This document shows positions 17,131 through 24,628 of a DNA stretch of 64,000 bases, piece by piece (the first letter of the stretch is position 1; the number at the start of each line of letters is the position of its first letter). The stretch is taken from positions 402,932-466,931 of the forward strand of contig NZ_JAHKPZ010000030.1 of NCBI RefSeq assembly GCF_018860825.1, given 5' to 3'. The position numbers and the translations under genes are program-made. This stretch comes from Lacinutrix sp. C3R15. GTDB taxonomy: Bacteria > Bacteroidota > Bacteroidia > Flavobacteriales > Flavobacteriaceae. The notes below the pieces were generated by a model, which searched no databases, was not told the DNA's origin, and saw nothing but the letters and a program-made list of their open reading frames with translations.

Positions 17131-18864
17131 TTATTCTAATCTTATATCTGAAACGGAAGCTCCTGTTGGTATCATTGGAAATACATTATCTTCTTTTTCT
17201 ACACAAACTTCTAAAAAGTAGGCTTCTTTACTTGCCATCATTTCTGCAACAGCTTCTACCAACTCTTCTCTTGTTGTAACCTTTCTTGCACGTATATAAT
17301 ATCCTTCTGCAATGGCTACAAAATTAGGATTCACCATTTCTGTAGATGCATAGCGTTTATCAAAAAACAGTTGTTGCCATTGGCGAACCATTCCTAAAAA
17401 GTCATTGTTTAACACCACTACTTTTACCGCTGCTTTTTGCTGAAAAATAGTACCTAATTCTTGAATGGTCATTTGGTAACCACCATCACCAGATATAGAA
17501 ACCACTTCGCGTTCTGGTTTTGCCATTTTTGCTCCAATTGCAGCAGGAAGACCAAAGCCCATAGTACCTAAACCTCCTGAGGTAATATTACTTTTGGTTT
17601 GGTTAAACTCTGCATAACGACAAGCTATCATTTGATGCTGACCAACGTCACTTACAATTGCAGCTTCACCTTTAGATTGTATATTTATTTGATTTAAAAC
17701 CTCTCCCATGGTTAATCCTTCTTTAGTAGGATACAGATCGTTTTTAATCACTTTTTCATACTCAATAGCATAAAGATCTTTAAATTCTTGATGCCATTCT
17801 GTATGCGAATTTTCATTTATTAGCGGAAGTATCGTTTCTAGGCTTGCTTTTGCATCACCTAAAACAGCAACATCTGCTTTTACATTTTTATTAATTTCAG
17901 CTGGATCAATTTCAAAGTGAATTACTTTAGCTTGTTTTGCATAGGTTGCTAAATTACCAGTAACACGATCATCAAAACGCATACCTACAGCAATTAAAAG
18001 ATCGCATTCATTGGTTAGCACATTTGGCGCATAATTACCATGCATACCAACCATACCAACATTTAAAGGATGAGAAGTAGGAATTGCCGAAGCACCTAAA
18101 ATGGTCCAAGCAGAAGGGATTCCTGCTTTTTCAATTACTGCTTTAAAGGCTTCTTCTGCCTCACTTAATATTACACCTTGCCCCCAAACTACTAATGGTT
18201 TTTTAGCAGCATTAATTAATTTTGCTGCCGCTTCTATTGATGCTTTTTCAGTTTTAGGAACTGCAGTATAACTTCTTATTCCTGAGCATTTTTTATAGTT
18301 AAAATCGAACTCTTCAAACTGTGCATCTTTAGTAATATCTACTAAAACAGGACCTGGACGACCACTTTTAGCAATGTAAAATGCTTTTGCTAAAACTGCA
18401 GGAATATCTGAAGCTTTAGTTACTTGACAGTTCCATTTGGTAACAGGAGTTGAAATACCAACAATATCTGTTTCTTGAAACGCATCACTACCTAATAAAT
18501 GCGAAGCTACCTGACCTGTAATACAAACCAATGGCGTACTATCTATTTGCGCATCTGCAATTCCTGTAATTAAATTAGTTGCTCCTGGTCCTGAAGTTGC
18601 AATGGCAACTCCTACTTCTCCAGAAATTCTTGCATACCCTTGGGCTGCATGTGCTGCACATTGCTCATGACGAGCTAGTACATGATGAATTTTATCTTGG
18701 TACTTGTATAATTCATCATAAACAGGCATTATTGCACCTCCAGGATAGCCATAAAGCACCTTTACACCTTCTTCTAAAAGACATCGAACAACCGCTTCGC
18801 TTCCAGAGATGCGTACTGTTGTTTCAGTATTTTTAGTTTCTTTTTTTATTGTTTTTGTATCCAT
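17131..18864 (-). CDS. ilvB: Acetolactate synthase, catalytic large subunit
   Basis: ThDP- and FAD-dependent enzyme joining pyruvate with pyruvate or 2-oxobutyrate. GYPGGAIMPVYDEL (39-52) and the ThDP-activating Glu67 in RHEQCAAHAA are seen, as is the C-terminal ThDP/Mg motif GDGGYQMT...LNNDFLGMVRQW, where the tryptophan is the herbicide-site residue of the family. 577 residues is normal. The charged N terminus (about 16 residues before VRISGSEAV) has no signal or membrane character. It follows ilvD by 68 nt and precedes ilvN. Confidence 0.97.
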   Translation of the reverse strand: MDTKTIKKETKNTETTVRISGSEAVVRCLLEEGVKVLYGYPGGAIMPVYDELYKYQDKIHHVLARHEQCAAHAAQGYARISGEVGVAIATSGPGATNLITGIADAQIDSTPLVCITGQVASHLLGSDAFQETDIVGISTPVTKWNCQVTKASDIPAVLAKAFYIAKSGRPGPVLVDITKDAQFEEFDFNYKKCSGIRSYTAVPKTEKASIEAAAKLINAAKKPLVVWGQGVILSEAEEAFKAVIEKAGIPSAWTILGASAIPTSHPLNVGMVGMHGNYAPNVLTNECDLLIAVGMRFDDRVTGNLATYAKQAKVIHFEIDPAEINKNVKADVAVLGDAKASLETILPLINENSHTEWHQEFKDLYAIEYEKVIKNDLYPTKEGLTMGEVLNQINIQSKGEAAIVSDVGQHQMIACRYAEFNQTKSNITSGGLGTMGFGLPAAIGAKMAKPEREVVSISGDGGYQMTIQELGTIFQQKAAVKVVVLNNDFLGMVRQWQQLFFDKRYASTEMVNPNFVAIAEGYYIRARKVTTREELVEAVAEMMASKEAYFLEVCVEKEDNVFPMIPTGASVSDIRLE

Positions 18865-18932
18865 ATTAACCTTGTTAGGATCATTATATTTTAATTTGAA
18901 ACACTTAAAATTCTTGCTTGCTTAATAATTTC

Positions 18933-20609
18933 TTAAAACTCATCGGTCACACATCCTTTAGATGCAGAAGAAACAGTTTTAGCGTATTTATAAAGCACTC
19001 CTCTTTCGAATTTTAAATCTGGTGCTTTCCAATTTTCTTTTCTTTGTTTTAATTCTTCGTCTGAAACCTCAACAGAAATAGCGTTTGTTTCTGCATCAAT
19101 AGTAATGATATCACCATCTTTCACTAAAGCTATGTTTCCTCCTTCTTGAGCTTCTGGAGTAATATGTCCTACTACAAAACCATGCGTTCCTCCAGAGAAA
19201 CGACCATCTGTAATTAAGGCTACATCTTTACCTAAACCAGCTCCCATAATAGCTGCAGTTGGCTTTAACATTTCTGGCATTCCTGGTCCTCCTTTTGGTC
19301 CTTCGTATCTAATGACTACTACATCGCCTTTTTCTACTTTACCATCGCGAATACCATCATTTGCAGCATATTCGCCTTCAAAAACTTTTGCTTTTCCGCG
19401 AAAGCGCAATCCTTCTTTACCTGTAATTTTAGCAACACTTCCTTCGGTTGCTAAATTTCCATAAAGCATACGTAAATGCCCTGATATTTTAATAGGTTCT
19501 TCAATAGGTTTTATAACCTCTTGGCCTTCGGTTAAATCTGGTACATCTAAAAGGTTTTCGGCAATTGTTTTACCTGTAACGGTTAAACAATCTCCATGAA
19601 TTAAGCCTTTCTTTAAAAGGTATTTTAATACTGCAGGAATACCTCCTACAGCGTGAACGTCTTCCATTAAATATTTACCGCTAGGTTTTAAATCTGCTAA
19701 AAACGGGGTATTATCACTTATATCTTGAAAATCTTTTAATGTAAAGTCTATTTGTGCTGCTCTTGCAATAGCTAGAAAGTGCAGTACTGCATTAGTAGAG
19801 CCACCTAAAATGGTTACTAAACGAATGGCATTTTCTAAAGATTTACGTGTAATAATATCTGAAGGCTTGATGTCTTTTTCTAACAACAATCTTAAAGCCT
19901 CACCAGCTTTTACAGATTCTTCTTTTTTGGCATCGCTTAATGCAGGATTAGAAGAATTAAAAGGCAAGGTCATACCTAAAGCCTCAATAGCAGAAGCCAT
20001 TGTATTTGCAGTATACATACCACCACAAGCTCCTGCTCCAGGGCATGCTTTTTCAACAATACTTTGGTACTCACTTTCTTGCATAGTACCAGCAACTTTA
20101 CTTCCCCAAGCTTCAAAAGCAGAAACAACGTCTAGTTTTTTTCCGTTATGGCAGCCAGAATCAATAGTACCTCCATACACTAATATTGAAGGACGATTTA
20201 AACGAATCATTGCCATTAAAGCTCCAGGCATATTTTTATCGCAACCAACAACAGTTACCAGACCATCATAACTCATGGCTTGCACTACCGTTTCCATTGA
20301 ATCTGCAATGATATCACGAGAAGGTAATGAAAAACGCATTCCTGGTGTACCCATAGATATACCATCACTAACACCAATAGTGTTAAAAATTAGCCCGACA
20401 ACATCTTCATTTAAAGTTCCTTTCTTTACTAGTTTTGCCAGATCATTTAAGTGCATATTACAAGGGTTACCTTCATAACCTGTACTAGCAATACCCACAA
20501 TAGGTTTAAAAAAGTCTTCTTTTGTTAACCCAATAGCATGCAACATTGCTTGTGCTGCTGGTTGGGTTGGGTCTTGTGTTACTGTTTTACTATATTTATT
20601 TAATGCCAT
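18933..20609 (-). CDS. ilvD: Dihydroxy-acid dehydratase
   Basis: Iron-sulfur dehydratase converting dihydroxy-isovalerate and dihydroxy-methylvalerate to the 2-oxo acids. Cluster and metal residues visible: Cys50 (GNPCNMH), Cys123 (VGCDKNMPG) and Cys195 within [15 protein letters not shown]. The C-terminal region has [15 protein letters not shown]. 558 residues is normal. It is the first structural gene of the ilv operon, about 210 nt downstream of the Ile-rich leader peptide and its terminator. No leuABCD genes follow, so leucine-specific genes must be elsewhere. Confidence 0.97.
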   Translation of the reverse strand: MALNKYSKTVTQDPTQPAAQAMLHAIGLTKEDFFKPIVGIASTGYEGNPCNMHLNDLAKLVKKGTLNEDVVGLIFNTIGVSDGISMGTPGMRFSLPSRDIIADSMETVVQAMSYDGLVTVVGCDKNMPGALMAMIRLNRPSILVYGGTIDSGCHNGKKLDVVSAFEAWGSKVAGTMQESEYQSIVEKACPGAGACGGMYTANTMASAIEALGMTLPFNSSNPALSDAKKEESVKAGEALRLLLEKDIKPSDIITRKSLENAIRLVTILGGSTNAVLHFLAIARAAQIDFTLKDFQDISDNTPFLADLKPSGKYLMEDVHAVGGIPAVLKYLLKKGLIHGDCLTVTGKTIAENLLDVPDLTEGQEVIKPIEEPIKISGHLRMLYGNLATEGSVAKITGKEGLRFRGKAKVFEGEYAANDGIRDGKVEKGDVVVIRYEGPKGGPGMPEMLKPTAAIMGAGLGKDVALITDGRFSGGTHGFVVGHITPEAQEGGNIALVKDGDIITIDAETNAISVEVSDEELKQRKENWKAPDLKFERGVLYKYAKTVSSASKGCVTDEF

Positions 20610-20820
20610 TATAATAATATCTTACTTTATAATTCGAAATTATAGGTTTTACTTCTCTTTTATATTTTTAATAGGTGTAACAAGCTAAATTCAAGGCTAC
20701 TAACAAGTATTTAACATGCTGATATTCAAAGAATTACACTCTTTTTATATATGATGTTCAATTCTTTTTATTATTTAAAACATTGTACAAACCGGTTTTA
20801 AATATTTGATTTAAAGCATA

Positions 20821-20854
20821 AAAAAAGCCTTCCGATTAAGGAAGGCTTTTTTTT
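20821..20854 (-). terminator. ilv operon attenuator (intrinsic terminator)
   Basis: Perfect arms GCCTTCC and GGAAGGC around GATTAA, with A and T runs on either side. It lies 18 nt after the leader peptide stop and 211 nt before ilvD. On the RNA, UUCCUU of the 5' arm (20838-20843) can pair with AAGGAA in leader codons 21-23 (20881-20886), a short antiterminator. Confidence 0.88.
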
Positions 20855-20872
20855 ATATCATTTTGAAATAAC

Positions 20873-20947
20873 TTATAACATTCCTTGGCTTCGTGGTATA
20901 ATCACGATGCGAATAATAGAAATGATATTAATTATTTGTTTTTTCAT
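20873..20947 (-). CDS. ilvL: ilv operon leader peptide (Ile-rich)
   Basis: A 24-codon ORF, ATG at 20947, TAA at 20873. It reads MKKQIINIISII then RIVIIPRSQGML. Nine isoleucines, almost in pairs, but only one valine and one leucine, so it should sense mainly Ile-tRNA charging. It is immediately followed by an intrinsic terminator, the classical attenuator layout. Stalling in the Ile run would leave codons 21-23 free to pair with the terminator arm and permit transcription of ilvDBNCA. A weak -7 box (TAGATTTA, 20958-20965) lies only 10 nt upstream of the ATG, which would make the mRNA almost leaderless; the promoter assignment is uncertain. Confidence 0.88.
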   Translation of the reverse strand: MKKQIINIISIIRIVIIPRSQGML

Positions 20948-21015
20948 TTATGTGGTGTAAATCTAAGAAAGCTTTTTTAATATCCTACTCATTTATTTAA
21001 AAAAAATTAAATTAG

Positions 21016-21045
21016 TATGCGTTCCATTTTATTTATTTACTTTTG
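21016..21045 (+). promoter_or_regulatory. metK promoter
   Basis: TACTTTTG at 21038-21045 matches TAnnTTTG exactly. The -33 region (TATG at 21016-21019, 18-nt spacer) is degenerate. Predicted start near 21052 puts the riboswitch aptamer at the very 5' end of the transcript. Confidence 0.65.
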
Positions 21046-21060
21046 CACTATTAAAAATTA

Positions 21061-21156
21061 AGAGGAAAAATTTGTCTGATTGCAACCTCTATGTTTTTCG
21101 ATTTTTCGAAAAGCAGGTTTCAAATTATTTTTGAAATTAAAAAATGCTAAAGCAGT
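21061..21156 (+). ncRNA. SAM-II riboswitch aptamer
   Basis: Matches the SAM-II (metA-type, SAM_alpha) pattern. P1 is AGAGG (21061-21065) with CCTCT (21086-21090). Loop 1 contains AATTTG, CTGATTGCAA directly before the P1 3' strand. The far 3' part reads AAAATGCTAAAGCAG, the conserved GCTAAAG segment. CTG (21076-21078) and CAG (21153-21155) make the pseudoknot P2. The loop between is enlarged and carries two extra hairpins: TTTTTCGA/TCGAAAA near 21094-21112, and TTTCAAA/TTTGAAA near 21118-21136. It lies about 75 nt before metK, an expected target because MetK makes SAM. Binding should lower metK expression; the expression platform is not clear since there is no Shine-Dalgarno to hide. Confidence 0.87.
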
Positions 21157-21231
21157 AAGTTATTCACTACTCTAGCGACCAAGCAATCCAGCAAATTTAT
21201 AATTAAACAATAATTAAAAAATTTAGGATTT

Positions 21232-22485
21232 ATGCCATATTTATTTACTTCTGAAAGTGTATCAGAAGGACATCCAGATAAAGTAGCAGACCAAATAAGC
21301 GATGCTTTAATTGATCATTTTTTAGCTTTTGATAAAGAATCTAAAGTTGCTTGTGAAACCTTAGTTACTACAGGGCAAGTAGTACTTGCAGGTGAAGTAA
21401 AATCTAACACCTATTTAGACGTACAGAAAATTGCACGTGACACCATTAATAAGATTGGTTATACCAAAAGTGAATATATGTTTGACGGTAATTCTTGTGG
21501 TGTTTTTTCTGCTATACATGAACAATCTCCAGATATTAATCAAGGAGTTGACAGAGCGACTAAAGAAGAGCAAGGAGCTGGAGACCAAGGAATGATGTTT
21601 GGGTATGCTACACGCGAAACCGAAAACTACATGCCTTTAGCATTAGACCTTTCGCATAAAATTTTAATAGAACTTGCAGCATTACGAAAAGAAAACAAAG
21701 ACATTACCTATTTACGTCCAGACTCAAAAAGTCAAGTAACTATTGAGTATAGTGATGATAATGTACCACAACGTATTGACTCTATTGTAATTTCTACACA
21801 GCATGATGATTTTGATACAGAAAAAGCCATGCTTGAAAAAATTAGAAAAGATATTGTTGAAATATTGATTCCTAGAGTAATTGCTAAATTACCAGAGAAT
21901 TTACAAGCCCTTTTTAATGAAAACATCAAGTATCACATCAACCCAACAGGAAAGTTTGTTATAGGTGGACCTCATGGAGACACAGGACTTACAGGTAGAA
22001 AAATTATTGTAGATACTTATGGAGGAAAAGGAGCTCATGGTGGAGGTGCTTTTTCTGGAAAAGACCCAAGTAAAGTAGACAGAAGTGCTGCTTATGCTAC
22101 CAGACATATTGCTAAAAACTTAGTTGCTGCAGGTGTTGCAGATGAAGTTTTAGTGCAAGTAAGTTATGCTATTGGAGTGGTAGAACCCATGGGAATTTTT
22201 ATTGATACCTACGGTACGTGCCCTTTTAATATGACAGATGGCGAGATAGCACAAAAAGTTTCTGAAATTTTTGACATGCGACCTTCGGCTATTGAATCTC
22301 GTTTAAAATTACGCAACCCAATATATAGCGAAACTGCTGCTTATGGTCACATGGGAAGACCAAGTGAAACCGTAACCAAAACTTTTTCGCAACCTAATGG
22401 TGATGATTTAACTGTAGATGTTGAATTATTTACTTGGGAAAAATTAGACTATGTAGATAAAGTGAAAGCTGCCTTTGGCTTGTAA
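21232..22485 (+). CDS. metK: S-adenosylmethionine synthetase
   Basis: Makes SAM from methionine and ATP; cytoplasmic tetramer. N-terminal [20 protein letters not shown] with the ATP-binding His14, [10 protein letters not shown] around 117-126, the P-loop-like [21 protein letters not shown] near 240-260, and [19 protein letters not shown]. 417 residues, longer than the 384 of E. coli but usual for Flavobacteriia. It forms its own plus-strand unit with promoter, SAM-II aptamer and terminator, divergent from the ilv operon. Confidence 0.98.
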   Translation: MPYLFTSESVSEGHPDKVADQISDALIDHFLAFDKESKVACETLVTTGQVVLAGEVKSNTYLDVQKIARDTINKIGYTKSEYMFDGNSCGVFSAIHEQSPDINQGVDRATKEEQGAGDQGMMFGYATRETENYMPLALDLSHKILIELAALRKENKDITYLRPDSKSQVTIEYSDDNVPQRIDSIVISTQHDDFDTEKAMLEKIRKDIVEILIPRVIAKLPENLQALFNENIKYHINPTGKFVIGGPHGDTGLTGRKIIVDTYGGKGAHGGGAFSGKDPSKVDRSAAYATRHIAKNLVAAGVADEVLVQVSYAIGVVEPMGIFIDTYGTCPFNMTDGEIAQKVSEIFDMRPSAIESRLKLRNPIYSETAAYGHMGRPSETVTKTFSQPNGDDLTVDVELFTWEKLDYVDKVKAAFGL

Positions 22486-22503
22486 TTTCATTTATAAAAA
22501 CAA

Positions 22504-22545
22504 ACAAAAGCCTCTAATTCTTTAATTAGAGGCTTTTGTTATTTT
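22504..22545 (+). terminator. metK terminator
   Basis: Long stem ACAAAAGCCTCTAATT / AATTAGAGGCTTTTGT with a 4-nt loop and a T-rich tail, 19 nt after the metK stop. Confidence 0.9.
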
Positions 22546-22656
22546 ATAAAAATAATTAATACTTATAATTAATTAGCTCACAACGACATATACCCTTAAA
22601 AAAGCAAATCTTTTCTTATGAATAAAAATTTTATAAAAAAAGTTGAAATTATATAG

Positions 22657-22686
22657 TTGAAAAACTATAAAACTTAAATATATTTG
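22657..22686 (+). promoter_or_regulatory. tRNA-Tyr promoter
   Basis: TTG at 22657-22659, exactly 19 nt, then TATATTTG at 22679-22686: a perfect Bacteroidota housekeeping promoter, ending 10 nt before the mature tRNA 5' end. Confidence 0.85.
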
Positions 22687-22696
22687 CGGTCTGTTT

Positions 22697-22778
22697 GGGG
22701 AGATACTCAAGCGGCCAACGAGGACAGACTGTAACTCTGTTGTTTTTAACTTCGCAGGTTCGAATCCTGCTCTCCCCA
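22697..22778 (+). tRNA. tRNA-Tyr (anticodon GTA)
   Basis: Acceptor stem GGGGAGA (22697-22703) with TCTCCCC (22771-22777) and discriminator A. Anticodon stem ACAGA/TCTGT encloses the loop CTGTAAC, anticodon GTA. A long variable arm (class II) and the T arm GCAGG-TTCGAAT-CCTGC follow. The 3' CCA is not encoded. Monocistronic, with its own promoter and terminator. Confidence 0.97.
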
Positions 22779-22790
22779 CATTATACTAAA

Positions 22791-22819
22791 AGCCTTCTTC
22801 ATTTAAGAAGGCTTTTTTT
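22791..22819 (+). terminator. tRNA-Tyr terminator
   Basis: AGCCTTCTT / AAGAAGGCT hairpin followed by seven T, 13 nt after the tRNA. From 22820 to 23061 I see nothing beyond AT-rich spacer. Confidence 0.9.
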
Positions 22820-23061
22820 GTTTAAAAAAACATCTGTTTTTATACAACTAAAAACCACTTACTCACAACCAATACTGCTATAGCATTTGCTTGTTTAAAA
22901 AAAGTAAAGGCACATATTTTGTTTTAACAATAAATTCAATAACTTTAACAATCAATCACTTATACAATAGTAGCAATACCAAATGCACTATAGACAAATT
23001 TACTTAAAGGATATGAGTAATACCTAATTGTAAACATGTTGTAGTCTAAAAAAATAGCGTT

Positions 23062-23496
23062 ATGAAAAACATTTTAGTTACCATAGATTTTCGAAGTAGT
23101 GAACAATTATTAGTTGCTAAGGCGTTTGAATTGGCCGAGAAGTTTGATTCTAAAATATGGCTTATACATATTGCTGCTCCAGATCCAGATTTTGTTGGTT
23201 TAGGAGTTGGCCCTCAAAACATAAGAGATAGTCGTGCTACAGAGCTTAGAAAAGAACACCAACAGCTTCAAGAATATACAGACACACTTAAAAATAAAGG
23301 AATTGCTGCAGAAGGTTTACTTGTTCAAGGTGCAACTATTGAAATGATTATGGAAAAAGCTAAGAAATTACAAATTGATTTAATTATAGCTGGACATCAG
23401 GAACACAATTTTCTTTACAACGCCTTTATAGGAAGCGTATCTAGAGAAATTGTAAAAAAATCGAAAATACCTGTTCTTATAGTGCCTTTAGATTAA
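23062..23496 (+). CDS. Universal stress protein (UspA family)
   Basis: 144-residue single-domain Usp: N-terminal NILVTIDF strand, then a Rossmann-like alternation ending in DLIIAGHQEHNF and IGSVSREIVKKSKIPVLIVP. The usual nucleotide motif GxxG-9x-G(S/T) is partly degenerate here: Gly111, but Glu114 in place of the second Gly, then Gly124-Ser125. ATP binding is therefore uncertain. Physiological role unknown; such proteins are often induced in stasis. It stands alone between the tRNA unit and a secreted protein gene. Confidence 0.88.
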   Translation: MKNILVTIDFRSSEQLLVAKAFELAEKFDSKIWLIHIAAPDPDFVGLGVGPQNIRDSRATELRKEHQQLQEYTDTLKNKGIAAEGLLVQGATIEMIMEKAKKLQIDLIIAGHQEHNFLYNAFIGSVSREIVKKSKIPVLIVPLD

Positions 23497-23640
23497 ACAG
23501 AAAATAAACATGATATACTTTAATGTGTATGCTGCATGATTCGAGTTACAATAATTAAAACAAACAGATTCTGTATTAAAAAAACCACATTTAAATTTTC
23601 TTTATCTTTACTTTTTTTTAATTCTAAACCCAAATCTATT

Positions 23641-24417
23641 ATGAAAAAAACTACCTACATTTTATTATTTCTATTACTAACTGTTTTTACAGTTTCTAAC
23701 AGTTACGGACAATGTTCCTTTGACTCTAACGACTCAGGAACGGTTACAGACGCTAATTTTACTAGCAATTCTTCTGCTTTTTCATCTATTTCTGGAGTAG
23801 GAAACAGTTGGACTGCTTGCGGCGATGGCATACTAGACAAAATATCCCTTCTGTCCTTTTATACTGGAGATAACGCCACCATATCTATACATGCTGGAGC
23901 AGGAAACGGAGGCACTTTATTAGGTTCAGCTACTGGAATAACGACAGTGGATGCAGCTTCTATAAATGACCGTAATTTAGTTTTTGATTTCTCTCCTCTT
24001 TCTATTTCGATTACAAATGGCGCAACGTATACATGGATAATAACTAGTGGTAATTTTACTACGAGATTAACCGATGTTGACATATATGCAGGCGGTAGTG
24101 CATATGCTGACGTTGTAGAATATAACACCAATGATTTCTTGTTTCAAGTAGATATTGCTGAGGATCCTTCTTTAAACTTAAACGATTTTACAAGTACCAA
24201 AAACACATTACAACTATTCCCTAACCCTGCTGCGAACTACTTACAAATTGCTGGACTAACAAAAACAGAGAACTATACGATTTATAATATTTTAGGCGCT
24301 ACTGTTTCTCAAGGAAACATTACGAATAAGAAGCAAATAGATATTAAAAACTTAACCAATGGATTATATGTATTGAAATTGAAAAACGGAAACACCTTTA
24401 CATTTGTAAAGAAATAA
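23641..24417 (+). CDS. Secreted protein with T9SS type A sorting domain
   Basis: 258 residues from the ATG at 23641 (MKKTTYILLFLLL); an upstream in-frame extension to 23536 lacks sense because the signal peptide would be internal. Signal peptide 1-24 or so ends in NSYGQ. The middle 150 residues are a beta-rich region without a recognised domain. It has a DNA-level Thr/Ser/Gly bias and short stretches like TWIITSGNFTTRL resembling exported adhesin-like modules. The last 75 residues are a typical type IX sorting domain: LQLFPNPAANYLQI, IYNILGATV, NLTNGLYVLKL, ending VKK. It should be exported through the outer membrane and released or attached to the surface. Function unknown. Confidence 0.85.
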   Translation: MKKTTYILLFLLLTVFTVSNSYGQCSFDSNDSGTVTDANFTSNSSAFSSISGVGNSWTACGDGILDKISLLSFYTGDNATISIHAGAGNGGTLLGSATGITTVDAASINDRNLVFDFSPLSISITNGATYTWIITSGNFTTRLTDVDIYAGGSAYADVVEYNTNDFLFQVDIAEDPSLNLNDFTSTKNTLQLFPNPAANYLQIAGLTKTENYTIYNILGATVSQGNITNKKQIDIKNLTNGLYVLKLKNGNTFTFVKK

Positions 24418-24441
24418 AAATACTTGGTTATATCAAGCCAC

Positions 24442-24476
24442 AAAAAAAGCCTTCTTTTTTCAAGAAGGCTTTTTTG
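24442..24476 (+). terminator. Terminator after the T9SS protein
   Basis: AAAAAAAGCCTTCTT and AAGAAGGCTTTTTT arms with a short T-rich loop. The A run makes it usable on both strands. Confidence 0.85.
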
Positions 24477-24571
24477 CGTTAAGGATGGAAGTGGCATCCT
24501 TTTGTTTTTTCACAAAAGATATAACGTACAGCCTGACACTACGCAGCTTTTCAGCGAAGTAGTGTAACGCC
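24476..24571 (+). repeat. Dispersed GCGTTA/TAACGC element, copy A
   Basis: About 95 nt between GCGTTA and GTAACGC. Shared with the two other copies in this window: GCATCCTTTT near the left end, a variable central stem, AAAAGATAT-like sequence, and an ACAGCCTGAC segment. In this copy the right end has an extra hairpin ACACTAC/GTAGTGT. It sits just after a terminator, at the 3' side of two convergent genes. Confidence 0.65.
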
Positions 24572-24628
24572 CAAAGGATAATAATTTATAAGATTATCAC
24601 CTCGCTCTACTTCAAGAAATGACCGTTT

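Noticed and set aside
22573..22883. Frames across the tRNA-Tyr gene on both strands
   Set aside because: They cover a structured tRNA with promoter and terminator and give no known protein.
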